Positions 50,198 through 59,821 of a stretch of 64,000 nucleotides of DNA are shown here, in pieces (the first letter of the stretch is position 1; every line of letters starts with the position of its first letter). Both the position numbers and the translations under genes were made by a program. The DNA comes from Xanthobacteraceae bacterium (lineage in GTDB: Bacteria > Pseudomonadota > Alphaproteobacteria > Rhizobiales > Xanthobacteraceae). The notes under the pieces are model-generated. The model did not search any database. It saw only the letters and a program-made list of their open reading frames with translations, and was not told where the DNA came from. The stretch is taken from contig JARLIY010000096.1 of assembly GCA_031291475.1 (NCBI GenBank), positions 26,653 through 90,652 on the forward strand. The letters are read 5' to 3'.

Positions 50198-51048
50198 TTA
50201 TCCGGTCTTGCGCGCAGGGACGTTGGCGTTCCACCACGGGCAGACATCGCGGGCGCGCAAGTAATTGCCGTCCATGACGTTGAGCGGGACGCGGCCACCG
50301 GCCTCTGCCACGCTGATGCGCAGATCGCGCGCCTCTTCGCGTTTGTCCGGTGGCAGCCACAAGCGGTCGTGACCCCACAGGCTTGGCCCGTCGGCGCGCT
50401 CTTGCGGCGTCCAGGTCGCCGGATCGATGGAGCGGCCGCCCCAGCCATACTCGACCAAAAACTTCGACGGCGACCACGAATAGAACGAGGTCACCTCATC
50501 GTTAGTATGCCGGCCGAGCGTGGTGCCGATCGTCTCCGGCTTGCGCAGCGCCAAGTCGTAGCCTTGCCCGACATCGTCGAGAAAACAGAGCTCGACCATC
50601 AGGTGATGGATGCCGTTCTTGCCGCCAGCGGGCCGGTGCGGAAGCCGGAGATCGAACGTCCGGGCTTGAACGGCTCCGCAGCGGTCTCGGCGCCGTGGAA
50701 GGCTTCCAGCCGGTTGCCGATCGGATCGGAAAACACGATCAGGTCCCTGACGCGACGCTCGTCGGCCAGCGCGCGGGTGCCGCGGGCAACTTTCACACCG
50801 GATTTTTCCAGATGCGCCGCCAGCGCGTCGAGCGCGGCGGCATCGGTCACTTCCCAGCCGTAGAAGGAAGGCCCCTCGCCTTCGTCGGCCTGGACGATGA
50901 CGCGCTGTTTGCGATCGTCCATGCGTAGCGCGAGTGTGCCCCGGCTTTTGTCGACGAGCTGCATGCCGAGGAAGCGCGTGCCGTAAGTCGCCCATTCCTC
51001 GAGGTCTCTGCTGCGGACGCCGAAATATCCGAGCGCTTGCAGTTGCAT
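50198..51048 (-). pseudogene. Extradiol (type I, VOC) ring-cleavage dioxygenase with internal deletion and frameshift
   Basis: N-part MQLQALGYFGVRSRDLEEWATYGTRFLGMQL...EPFKPGRSISGFRTGPLA and C-part GKNGIHHLMVELCFLDDVGQGYDLAL...SKFLVEYGWGGRSIDP lie in different frames with the intervening segment missing. Confidence 0.8.
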
Positions 51049-51142
51049 CGCCAACTCCGAAACGAAAATTGCTTTTATCACACTATAAGGCGACACGTCA
51101 GGCCTCCGATACGCGGCCTTACATGCTGCCGCCCGGCCCATA

Positions 51143-52051
51143 TCAGGCGTGCAGTGACCGCGTCGTGTCGTCGAACAGTTCCTCGACCGTATAGCGCCGC
51201 GGAATAATCTTCATCTCCAGGGCATAGCTGCTCATGAGATCGAGCGCGGGTTTGACCGCGTCGAAGCCGAACGGAACCATGTCGATGGCACCGGCTTTGG
51301 GCAAGCCGGCTGCTTTCTTGCTTTCGAGCAGCAGGCGGAAAACCTCGCGCACAGCCCCGGGATCGGACTTCGCCAGGCTCTCCTTGACGACGACCATGTG
51401 GTTGACCGGCACGACGCCGTGCTTTTTGTACCAGTCCTTTCCCGCCGTTTCGGGATCGAGGATGACGCTTTGTAGTCGCGGATCGGACGGCATAGCGCCG
51501 CCGAAAATGGCGGCATCGAGTTCGCCGTCGATCAGCATCTTGGTGATGTCCTTGCCGGCGGCGGCGCGCTCGACGCCCGGCGGATCGCGGTACTCGGCGA
51601 CGTGGGCGTCTTCGAAAGTGACCCATTTCACTTTGCCGAGATCGAGGCCGTAATCCTTCCAGAGAATGCCACGGATCCAGACGCCGGTGGTCTGCGAGAA
51701 CGCACGCACGCCGACGCGGCGGCCGACTAAATCTTGCGGGCGCACCGTCCCGCGCTCGGAATTGTAGAGCAGCGCGCCGTGCTGGAACCGCCCCAGCATC
51801 GTCGCCGGCATAAGCATCAGCGGCTTGCCGTAGGCCTTGGCCTGCAAATAGGTAACGATCGCAATTTCGCACACGTCGAACTTTTGCTCGCGCGCCATCA
51901 ACAGGAAAGCGCGGTTGACCGGATTGATTTCGGTGAAGTTGAGCGCCAGCCGGTCGAATTTGATGTCGCCATTTTTCAACGCCTTGGTGTGCGGATAGGT
52001 GCCTAGGCAGGCGCTCAAGGTCTCGATTTTCTCGGCAGCGATGGCGTTCAT
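51143..52051 (-). CDS. 4,5-dihydroxyphthalate decarboxylase-like / periplasmic-binding-fold protein
   Basis: MNAIAAEKIETLSACLGTYPHTKALKNGDIKFDRLALNFTEINPVNRAFLLMAREQKFDVCEIAIVTYLQAK...NHMVVVKESL. Confidence 0.7.
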   Translation of the reverse strand: MNAIAAEKIETLSACLGTYPHTKALKNGDIKFDRLALNFTEINPVNRAFLLMAREQKFDVCEIAIVTYLQAKAYGKPLMLMPATMLGRFQHGALLYNSERGTVRPQDLVGRRVGVRAFSQTTGVWIRGILWKDYGLDLGKVKWVTFEDAHVAEYRDPPGVERAAAGKDITKMLIDGELDAAIFGGAMPSDPRLQSVILDPETAGKDWYKKHGVVPVNHMVVVKESLAKSDPGAVREVFRLLLESKKAAGLPKAGAIDMVPFGFDAVKPALDLMSSYALEMKIIPRRYTVEELFDDTTRSLHA

Positions 52052-52152
52052 CCCGGTTCACCTCCAATAGTGCGCTTGATTTTATGACCTGGCGGCGTGC
52101 TAAGCCAGTGCAACGCGAATATCCGGCTGCGCGACGGCCCGGGGGAAAAGCA

Positions 52153-53479
52153 ATGGCCGCCGTCATCAATGTAAACGATACTATCGACTGTCACCCGATC
52201 ACCGCTTATCAGATCGGCGTTCTCGTATTGTGCATGGTTGCGGCGGCGATCGACGGCTACGACACGCAGGCGATCGGCTACACTGCGCCGGCGATTGGGC
52301 AAGCGTTCAATCTGCCGCGGGAAGTGTTCGGCCCGGTATTCTCGGCCGGGCTGGTCGGGGCCGCGCTCGGAGCGTTGAGCTTCGGGCCGTTGGCCGATCG
52401 ATTCGGCCGCAAGCGCTTCATGGTCGCGGCGGTCGTCATATTCGGCATCTTCAGCCTGCTGACCGCTACGGCGACCACGCTGCCCGAATTTCTGGCGTTT
52501 CGTTTTTGCGCCGGCCTCGGGCTCGGCGGTGCGGTGCCAAGCTTTCTCGCTCTCGGCGGCGAATTCGCCCCCGCGAGCAAGCGCGGCGTGTTTGTCGCCA
52601 TCGCCTTTGCGGCGTTTCCATTCGGCGGCCTGATCGGCGCGCTGACTTCTTCCTATGTCATTCCGCATTTCGGCTGGCAGTCCGTTTTCTATATCGGCGG
52701 CAGCGCACCGCTCCTCTTCGCGATCATCCTCATTGTCTGGCTGCCGGAAATCGCTGCGCTTCCTGATCGCACGCAACATTCGCCTCGACGAAGTGCGCAG
52801 CACGCTGACGCGTATCGCGCCGGGCGAAATTCCGCCCGACGCCGAACTCGTCGCCGCGCCTGAGCCCGAGCGCGAAGGTCTGCCGGTCAAACACCTGTTC
52901 ACCGAAGGACGCGCGACGAAAACCATCCTTGTCTGGGTGGCGTTCTTTACCTGCTTCATGGTGCTAGTGACGGTGACCGCGTGGACGCCTACCGTGCTGC
53001 GCTCCGTCGGTTTTTCGATTTCCGCCGGCGCACTCATCATCGGCCTCAATAACGCCGGCAGCGTCTGCGCGAGCGCGATATCCGGCTTTCTTGTCGAGCG
53101 CTTCGGACCCTACAAGACGCTGGTGCCGGGTTTCCTCCTGGGTGGCATCTGCCTCGCCGCATTCGGGCAAGCCACTTCATCGGTGGCCATGCTGGCGGTG
53201 GCCTCGACCCTTGCCGGCTTTTTCGTCGGCGGCACCGGCACGGGCCTCATCGCGCTAACCGCCGGCCTTTATCCGACGACGGTGCGCTCCACCGGAATCG
53301 GCTGGGGCATGGGCATGGGGCGAATCGGTCAGGTCTTCGGCCCGCTCGGCGCCGGCTTGCTCGTGGGCTGGGGCGCCGGCCCGGGGGGCGTTTTTTACGC
53401 CGCCGCGATCCCCTGCTTCATCGGCGCGCTGTTTGTCGCGCTCCTGAAGTTCGCGCCCGGCGCGGTGAAACCCGCTTAG
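52153..53479 (+). pseudogene. MFS transporter with a +1 frameshift
   Basis: N-half GVLVLCMVAAAIDGYDTQAIGYTAPAIGQ...IILIVWLPE and C-half SLRFLIARNIRLDEVR...WTPTVLRSVGFS in two frames; CCGGAAATCGCTGCG at 52748-52750 has one A too many for LPESLRF. Confidence 0.82.
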
Positions 53480-53501
53480 CTGCGAGCCCGCGCCTTCGCC
53501 A

Positions 53502-54395
53502 TCACAACGTCGGTTCCGGCTGGCCGCGACGACGGCAAGCGGCGATGAGCGTGTTGCGAAGCAGGCACGCGATGGTCATCGGGCCGACCCCACCGGGAAC
53601 CGGAGTGATCGCAGCGGCAACACCCTGTGCCCCGGCAAAAGCCACGTCGCCAACAAGCTTCGATTTGCCGTCCGCAGCCGCCACTCTGTTGATGCCGACA
53701 TCGATGACGACGGCGCCGGGTTTGATCCAATCTCCCCGGACGAATTCGGGCCGCCCTACCGCTGCCACTAGAATATCCGCGCGGCGCAGAATCGCCGGAA
53801 TGTCGCGGCTCTTCGAATGCGCCAAAGTGACCGTACAATTTTCGGCCAACAGCAGAGCCGCCATGGGCTTGCCGACGATGTTGGAGCGCCCGAGCACAAC
53901 CGCTTCGGCGCCGGTCAGATCGGGCAGCACGTCGCGCAGCAGCAGCAAGCAGCCGTAAGGCGTGCAGGGTACCAATACCCGGCTCAGACCCCCGCTCCAC
54001 AAATGTCCGACATTGTGCGCATGGAAGCCGTCAACATCCTTGCGCGGATCGATCGCGTCGATCACGCGTTGCGGATCGATATGCTTGGGCAGGGGCAGCT
54101 GCACCAGAATGCCGTCGACCCTGTCATCGGCATTGAGCTTGGCGATCAGCGCCAGAAGCTCGGCCTCGCCGATGCTCGCCGGCAAGCTCTCTTGAAAGCT
54201 CTGGATGCCGGCGGCGGTCGCGGCCTTGCCCTTGTTACGGACGTAAACCTGGCTTGCCGGATCGTCGCCGACAAGGACGGCGCAGAGTCCGGCCGCGATA
54301 CCGGAGGCGGCCTTGAGTTTCGCCGCCGCCGCCGCGACATCGGCAACGAGGCGATCCGCGCGCGCCTTGCCGTCAATCCGTTTGGTAGCCAGCAT
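53502..54395 (-). CDS. folD: Bifunctional methylenetetrahydrofolate dehydrogenase/cyclohydrolase
   Basis: [72 protein letters not shown]. Confidence 0.94.
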   Translation of the reverse strand: MLATKRIDGKARADRLVADVAAAAAKLKAASGIAAGLCAVLVGDDPASQVYVRNKGKAATAAGIQSFQESLPASIGEAELLALIAKLNADDRVDGILVQLPLPKHIDPQRVIDAIDPRKDVDGFHAHNVGHLWSGGLSRVLVPCTPYGCLLLLRDVLPDLTGAEAVVLGRSNIVGKPMAALLLAENCTVTLAHSKSRDIPAILRRADILVAAVGRPEFVRGDWIKPGAVVIDVGINRVAAADGKSKLVGDVAFAGAQGVAAAITPVPGGVGPMTIACLLRNTLIAACRRRGQPEPTL

Positions 54396-54559
54396 GTGTC
54401 AGGGCCGAAGCGATTATGCCGCTGCGGAATTGACGTGCGAACATGGAGAAAATCAAGAGCAAAAGATTCTGAGTGGGACGCAATCCCGTCGGAGACGTTT
54501 GGCCCACGATTTTCCGTCGGCTTAAGGTTGGCGCCGGAGCCGGCGGCGCGGTCACCGGA

Positions 54560-54754
54560 TTATTTCGCCCGCCTCACGTCGCCCTTCTTTACGCCGGCTT
54601 CCGGGAATACCCACATCGCCGCAATCATCAAGACCGCAACCACCATGACGAAGACCGAAAAATCGTGGCGGATGGGCGATCCGCTCCAGAAGGCGAGCAC
54701 CGCCGCGACGATCAGTACGACGGCCGAAAGGATGCCTTTGACGTCGTGCGGCAT
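54560..54754 (-). CDS. Small two-TM hypothetical protein
   Basis: MPHDVKGILSAVVLIVAAVLAFWSGSPIRHDFSVFVMVVAVLMIAAMWVFPEAGVKKGDVRRAK. Confidence 0.55.
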   Translation of the reverse strand: MPHDVKGILSAVVLIVAAVLAFWSGSPIRHDFSVFVMVVAVLMIAAMWVFPEAGVKKGDVRRAK

Positions 54755-54774
54755 GGAACGCCCCGAACGTGTCG

Positions 54775-55629
54775 CTAGTTGGCGCCGACCGGCTCCGTCG
54801 CCGCTTCATCGGGAAGCCGCGGCTTGCCGCGCAGATTTTTCTTCACGAAGCGCGTGTCGTAGCCGTTGAGCAGCGTACCGAGGAGCCCGCGATCGAGGTC
54901 GGACGTCCCGAACAGCCAGTCGGCGATCGGGAAGGTCAGGTTCATATTGACCTCCATCATCAGCCGCGCGTTGTGATGCGCGCTGTGATGCCGGCGCAGC
55001 GAATTGACGAACGGGCAATGGCGCACGAAGGCGTTCTCGTCGACATGGCAGCAAAAGTGCATGAACTCGTAGATCAGATACATGCCGGTCGTGGTCGACA
55101 TGAACAACCAGCCCACATTCGCCGTGAATATTGTGCCGAGAATGGCAGCGGCCGGTATCGACATCAGGATGAAGACCACCAGCGCGTAGGGCGGGAACAA
55201 AGTGACGCGCCAATCCTTGTGATCGCGGAAGCGCATCTCCTCATCGCTGAAGAACTGATGATGATTGAGCGTGTGCCGCTCGTAGATCGCGCGCAGGCCT
55301 TTGATGTTGACCGGCCGATGCATGATAAATTTATGCACCGCCCACTCGAACAGATTGGTGAACAGGAACGTCAGCGGCACCGTCAGCCATTCGAGCGCGG
55401 TGATGGCGTGCATATGCTCGATGTAGATGTAGAATGCCGCCGCTCCCATCGCGTAGATGATGACGAGGTGAATATAGCCGTCATACCAGCCGAGGATGCG
55501 CGAGCGGTATTCCCGGCGAAACTCGATTTGGCGCTGGCTGATCACTGTCCCTCTCCCGATGGGGGCGGCCGCTTCTTCTGTCGTCGCGCGGTCCAATAAA
55601 ACTGTACCACATATCGGTCGCAAGATCAC
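54775..55629 (-). CDS. Fatty-acid hydroxylase/sterol desaturase superfamily membrane protein
   Basis: His boxes HKFIMHR, ERHTLNHHQFF, HHSAHHN with TM helices. Confidence 0.78.
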   Translation of the reverse strand: MILRPICGTVLLDRATTEEAAAPIGRGTVISQRQIEFRREYRSRILGWYDGYIHLVIIYAMGAAAFYIYIEHMHAITALEWLTVPLTFLFTNLFEWAVHKFIMHRPVNIKGLRAIYERHTLNHHQFFSDEEMRFRDHKDWRVTLFPPYALVVFILMSIPAAAILGTIFTANVGWLFMSTTTGMYLIYEFMHFCCHVDENAFVRHCPFVNSLRRHHSAHHNARLMMEVNMNLTFPIADWLFGTSDLDRGLLGTLLNGYDTRFVKKNLRGKPRLPDEAATEPVGAN

Positions 55630-55916
55630 CGGCGGCGCAGATAGGCCTCGATGTCGTCGCCGGTAAGCCGCCAGTCGTTATCGAGATTGGCGATCACGTC
55701 TTGCATGAATGGTTCCGACAGGGCGATGGCGCGCTCCTTGTCGCCGAGATGGTCGAACAGGATCGCCAGCGCCAGCTGTCGCGGGCTTGTGCCCTCGTAG
55801 GTCCACTCGAAGCCGCGCTTGGTGAATTGCCTGACTTGATAATGCTCCGGCAGCGGTTTGCCGTCGACCGTGACAACGAGGCCGTCCATGGTTCGCCTGC
55901 CTTCGTAGGTCTTCAT
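55626..55916 (-). CDS. Small DUF6166-like hypothetical protein
   Basis: MKTYEGRRTMDGLVVTVDGKPLPEHYQVRQFTKRGFEWTYEGTSPRQLALAILFDHLGD; ATGA overlap with the neighbouring gene. Confidence 0.55.
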   Translation of the reverse strand: MKTYEGRRTMDGLVVTVDGKPLPEHYQVRQFTKRGFEWTYEGTSPRQLALAILFDHLGDKERAIALSEPFMQDVIANLDNDWRLTGDDIEAYLRRR

Positions 55917-55931
55917 GGCCGAGCCTGTGAA

Positions 55932-57590
55932 TTACGGCACGCTGCTTGAAGCGGCGCGCCCGGCCGCGCGGCCCGAGAAAATGCAGCCGCCGAGGAACGT
56001 CCCCTCGAGCGCACCATAGCCGTGCACGCCGCCGCCGCCGAAGCCCGCCACTTCGCCGGCCGCATAGAGTCCTGGCACCGGCCGTCCGTCGGCGCCGATG
56101 ACGCGACTGTCGAGATCGGTTTGCAGGCCGCCCAGGGTCTTGCGCGTCAGAATATTCAGGCGGACCGCGATCAGCGGGCCGGCTTCGGGATCGAGGAGCT
56201 TGTGCAAGCGAGCCGTACGAATGAGCCTGTCGCCGAGATAGCGGCGGGCCGCGCGAATGGCCATGATCTGCGCGTCCTTGCCGAAAGGATTGTCGAGCTC
56301 CCGATCGCGGGCGACAATTTCGCGCTCGACGGTTTCGAGCTTGAGCAGCGGCTCACCGCCGGCGAGCGCGTTCATGCGCGCAACCAGCGTCGCCAGATCG
56401 CGCTCGACGATAAAGTCCTCGCCCTTGTCCATGAACGCCTTCACCGGCTCGGGAATGCCCTTGGTGGCGCGGCCGAGAATTTGCCGCCAGCTTTTGCCGG
56501 TGAGATCGGGATTCTGCTCCGAGCCGGACAGCGCGAATTCCTTTTCGATGATTTTTCGCGTCAGGATGAACCAGGAATAATCGTAGCCGGTCTGCATGAT
56601 GTATTTGAGCGTGGCGAGCGTATCGAAGCCGGGATAAAGCGGGGTCGGCAGCCTTTTTCCGAGCGCATCGAGCCAGAGCGGCGACGGTCCCGGCAGGATA
56701 CGGATGGCGTGATCGGTCCAGATCGGCGCAAAATTCTTGATGCCCTCGACGTAATGCCACATGCGGTCGCGATTGATGACCGTGCCCCCGGCGGTTTCGG
56801 TAATCGCCAGCATGCGGCCGTCGACGTGATCGGGCACGCCGGTGATCATGCGCCGCGGCGCCGGGCCCACACGTTGCGGCCAGTTCTTGCGCACCAGATC
56901 ATGATTGCCGCCGATGCCGCCCGAGGTGACGACGACAACCTGCGCTTTCAGCGCGAAGCCGCCGACAACCTCGCGCGAGCTTTTTTGCCCGCGCCCGATA
57001 TTGCTCGGCGCCAGGATGTCGCCGCTAACCCCGTCGACCGCCGCGCCCGACTTGGTCAGTGCTTTGACGCGATGGCGGAACTTGAAAGTGACCAGACCTT
57101 GCCGCTCGCCCTCGCGCACGCGCGCAACGAACGGCGCTATGATCCCGGGTCCGGTTCCCCAAGTGATATGAAAGCGCGGCACCGAATTCCCGTGGCCGGT
57201 CGCGTTGCCGCCGCCGCGCTCGGCCCAGCCGACCACCGGAAAGAAGCGGATGCCCCGCTCCCGCAGCCACGCGCGTTTCTCGCCGGCGGCGAAGGCGACA
57301 TACGCGTCGGCCCATTGGCGCGGCCAGAAATCCTCGTCGCGATCGAAGGCGGCTGTTCCCAGCCAATCCTGCAACGCCAGCGCATGGGAATCGCGGATGC
57401 CGAGGCGCCGCTGCTCGGGCGAATCGACGAGAAAGATTCCGCCCAGCGACCAGAACGCCTGGCCGCCGAGGGATTGCTCCGGCTCCTGGTCGAGGACAAT
57501 GATCTTTTTGCCGGCGTCGATGAGCTCCGCTGCGGCGACGAGACCGGCAAGTCCGGCTCCCACGATGATCGCGTCGGCGTCGTCAGCCAT
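55932..57590 (-). CDS. FAD-binding dehydrogenase (fumarate reductase/succinate dehydrogenase flavoprotein-like)
   Basis: DAIIVGAGLAGLVAAAELIDAGKKIIVLDQEPEQSLGGQAFWSLGG, VVVVTSGGIGGNHDLV, PVPGLYAAGEVAGFGGGGVHGYGALEGTFLGGCIFSGR. Confidence 0.87.
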   Translation of the reverse strand: MADDADAIIVGAGLAGLVAAAELIDAGKKIIVLDQEPEQSLGGQAFWSLGGIFLVDSPEQRRLGIRDSHALALQDWLGTAAFDRDEDFWPRQWADAYVAFAAGEKRAWLRERGIRFFPVVGWAERGGGNATGHGNSVPRFHITWGTGPGIIAPFVARVREGERQGLVTFKFRHRVKALTKSGAAVDGVSGDILAPSNIGRGQKSSREVVGGFALKAQVVVVTSGGIGGNHDLVRKNWPQRVGPAPRRMITGVPDHVDGRMLAITETAGGTVINRDRMWHYVEGIKNFAPIWTDHAIRILPGPSPLWLDALGKRLPTPLYPGFDTLATLKYIMQTGYDYSWFILTRKIIEKEFALSGSEQNPDLTGKSWRQILGRATKGIPEPVKAFMDKGEDFIVERDLATLVARMNALAGGEPLLKLETVEREIVARDRELDNPFGKDAQIMAIRAARRYLGDRLIRTARLHKLLDPEAGPLIAVRLNILTRKTLGGLQTDLDSRVIGADGRPVPGLYAAGEVAGFGGGGVHGYGALEGTFLGGCIFSGRAAGRAASSSVP

Positions 57591-57756
57591 GCCGCTAGTC
57601 CCCCCTTTGGGGGCATCAATACCGCGACATGCCACCTACTGATAGAGCCGCCGAGCGAAGCGCCTGGCGCAAATTTGAATTAAGGGAACGCACTTGCCGC
57701 AGGCAGATGGAGGCCCCGGCGAATGCGCGTCCGGGGCCGATCCGTTCTGCTGCAGT

Positions 57757-58109
57757 TTAGTGCCGGCCGGCAAAGCCAGATACGGTGCCGCCGGCGTAGC
57801 CGGAGGTCTGCACCTGCACGTAACCGTTGCCCGACGTGTTGCGCCGGCATACGAGCTGGTCGTGGCCGTCATACCCCCGCCGACGGAGAATCCCGTGCCC
57901 AAGGAACCCTGGCCGCCGCCAAGAGCCATCGAGCCCGACGAACTCGTTCCGAACCCGTTGGCGTTGCCATAGGAGTCGGACGACCCTTGGGCGCTGGACC
58001 AGATGTTGGTGGTGCCGCCGCCGTTGCCGGTGGTGTAAACCTGCTGCGCCATCGCAGGGATCGAGATCAGCAACCCTGCGACGGCGACGATGCAACAAAT
58101 CGCTTTCAT
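57757..58109 (-). pseudogene. Gly/Ser-rich secreted protein, probable frameshift
   Basis: MKAICCIVAVAGLLISIPAMAQQVYTTGNGGGTTNIW...GGGMTATTSSYAG then the adjacent frame continues the same composition NTSGNGYVQVQTSGYAGGTVSGFAGRH*. Confidence 0.55.
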
Positions 58110-58193
58110 ACTTGCGTTCCTTTGCTCGATCTGACGGATCTGAGTTGGCCCATCCCTAAGCCCGGATGGAATCCGCGCGGGCTTGGGACCGGA

Positions 58194-58865
58194 TCAGTCG
58201 ATCCCGTTTTCCCGCACCGGCCGCTCCGACATGGCGGAGACCGGACCGGGCTCCATGAATGCAGCGAAGAAAGAGCGCAGGCTGGGCTCATTGGCCGCGC
58301 CGCGCGGAATGGATCCGGTGATCTCGGCAGGCGGGCTTGGTTCGCCGACTGCCACGCGCGGGCTTGGCTCGGGCGGGCTCGGCTCAGTGGCCGCGGCAAA
58401 CGAAGAGCGCGGGCTGGGCTCGCTGCCAAGAGTGAAAAAGGAATGCGGGGCGGGATCCGCGGCCGTAACAGGGAGCACGCGCGGACACGGCGAGCCCGCC
58501 GCGTACATCGCGACGACAACGTGCTTGTCTTCGCACATCAGCGCCAGCGCCGCATGTTGAAAGCCAAAGGCATAAAGCTGCCGCGCGAGCAGACGGATGG
58601 TGCATCCTTCCTCGACCGTGGTGGTGCCGAAGGTGAAGCCGCCGCCCATCGCCGAAAATCCGCCCGAGGCAGAACCGAGACAAGTTTCCACTCCCGCCGC
58701 GGCGAGACCGGGAGCGACCACGGTCGGCGCCGAAATCACCCGACTCGTCGTACTTGCGGGATCGCTTGAGTTGATCATGGCCATCGAGCCGGATGTACTT
58801 CCCATAGTTTGCGCGCAAACCGGGGTAGCAATCAGCAGTAAAGCGAGGGCCATCCACAGACGCAT
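58194..58865 (-). CDS. Secreted hypothetical protein with Pro/Ser/Glu repeat C-terminus
   Basis: Signal peptide MRLWMALALLLIATPVCAQ; C-terminal EPSPRSSFAAATEPSPPEPSPRVAVGEPSPP repeats. Confidence 0.65.
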   Translation of the reverse strand: MRLWMALALLLIATPVCAQTMGSTSGSMAMINSSDPASTTSRVISAPTVVAPGLAAAGVETCLGSASGGFSAMGGGFTFGTTTVEEGCTIRLLARQLYAFGFQHAALALMCEDKHVVVAMYAAGSPCPRVLPVTAADPAPHSFFTLGSEPSPRSSFAAATEPSPPEPSPRVAVGEPSPPAEITGSIPRGAANEPSLRSFFAAFMEPGPVSAMSERPVRENGID

Positions 58866-58988
58866 GGCAGTTACTCCGGCATCGCGCTAAAGACGAATAC
58901 TTTCCGTTAGTTGCGTATTAACGTTTCATTAACATATCAAGATTTCGAAAATTGCCCATTCGTAGAGTTCCTTACGATTGTTCTGTTG

Positions 58989-58996
58989 GTTAATCC
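58989..58996 (+). repeat. Left 8-bp target-site duplication GTTAATCC
   Basis: Identical to 62029-62036; abuts the left IR. Confidence 0.9.
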
Positions 58997-59020
58997 GGCA
59001 ACTATGTACTTGACAACGGA
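58997..59020 (+). repeat. Left terminal inverted repeat
   Basis: GGCAACTATGTACTTGACAACGGA. Confidence 0.93.
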
Positions 59021-59074
59021 GCGGGCATGTCGCATCCCGAAAAACGACAGGCCGACGCTTGGGTTACGTCGAAA

Positions 59075-59653
59075 CTAAGCGCCCCCGATCCTCAACTTTG
59101 CCTCTCGACGTTTCTTTCGCGCCGCCTTGCTCTTATGACCGCGAAAACGGTCCGAAGGCGGGAGCTTCTGGCTAAATCCACACTTCATCAGGAACGCCAT
59201 CAGCGACATGCCCGCTTGGTAGACGAAGAGGGCTTCGCGTTTGACCTGATCGACCGTCATTGGAATTAGTGAAGTTTCGACGCGCGTTCGCGCCGTGTCT
59301 TTCACCGTAAAAATCTGGCCGGTATCGGGATCGCGGCACCAACTATAGTGCACGACTCCATTTCTCTTTTTGAAAGCCTCTTCAATTGTATCGATGATGT
59401 TGTCCAGCTCATCTAAAGTGTCCAAATCGTCAATTCGGATTTCTGCGGAAGCGAGAAGGACGCTGAAGCGGAGCGGCATTGCCATGTGCGTGGTGACCGC
59501 TTGGCCGTATTCGACATCAATATCGAGAAAGCAAGCTATCGCCATTTCCACAACGTTTTCTGTCTGAGCCGCACACGTGGTCATGAGACCAATGGCTTCG
59601 AGCATGTCTTGTGGTAGGTTGCGCGGATCGAAATCATATTCCTTAAACGCCAT
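59075..59653 (-). CDS. IS passenger hypothetical protein
   Basis: MAFKEYDFDPRNLPQDMLEAIGLMTTCAAQTENVVEMAIACFLDIDVEYGQAVTTHM...; start chosen at MAFKEY; lies between the IRs. Confidence 0.65.
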   Translation of the reverse strand: MAFKEYDFDPRNLPQDMLEAIGLMTTCAAQTENVVEMAIACFLDIDVEYGQAVTTHMAMPLRFSVLLASAEIRIDDLDTLDELDNIIDTIEEAFKKRNGVVHYSWCRDPDTGQIFTVKDTARTRVETSLIPMTVDQVKREALFVYQAGMSLMAFLMKCGFSQKLPPSDRFRGHKSKAARKKRREAKLRIGGA

Positions 59654-59816
59654 GGCAAAAGCCTCTAAGCTCGGTCTTGACGAAGCGACGCTGCGTATCG
59701 CGCGGCGAATGTTAAGCTCGCCGCCCAAGCCGCATGAGGAAATGAAGCTGGGCAAGCCTAGAGCGAAATCGAAAAAGAATCCCGCACAGAAGACAACGAA
59801 AAAGCCAAGCAGGTAG
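59652..59816 (+). CDS. Small basic conserved hypothetical protein (IS passenger)
   Basis: MAKASKLGLDEATLRIARRMLSSPPKPHEEMKLGKPRAKSKKNPAQKTTKKPSR; resembles short proteins with a PPKPHxxMK motif. Confidence 0.5.
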   Translation: MAKASKLGLDEATLRIARRMLSSPPKPHEEMKLGKPRAKSKKNPAQKTTKKPSR

Positions 59817-59821
59817 CCTAA

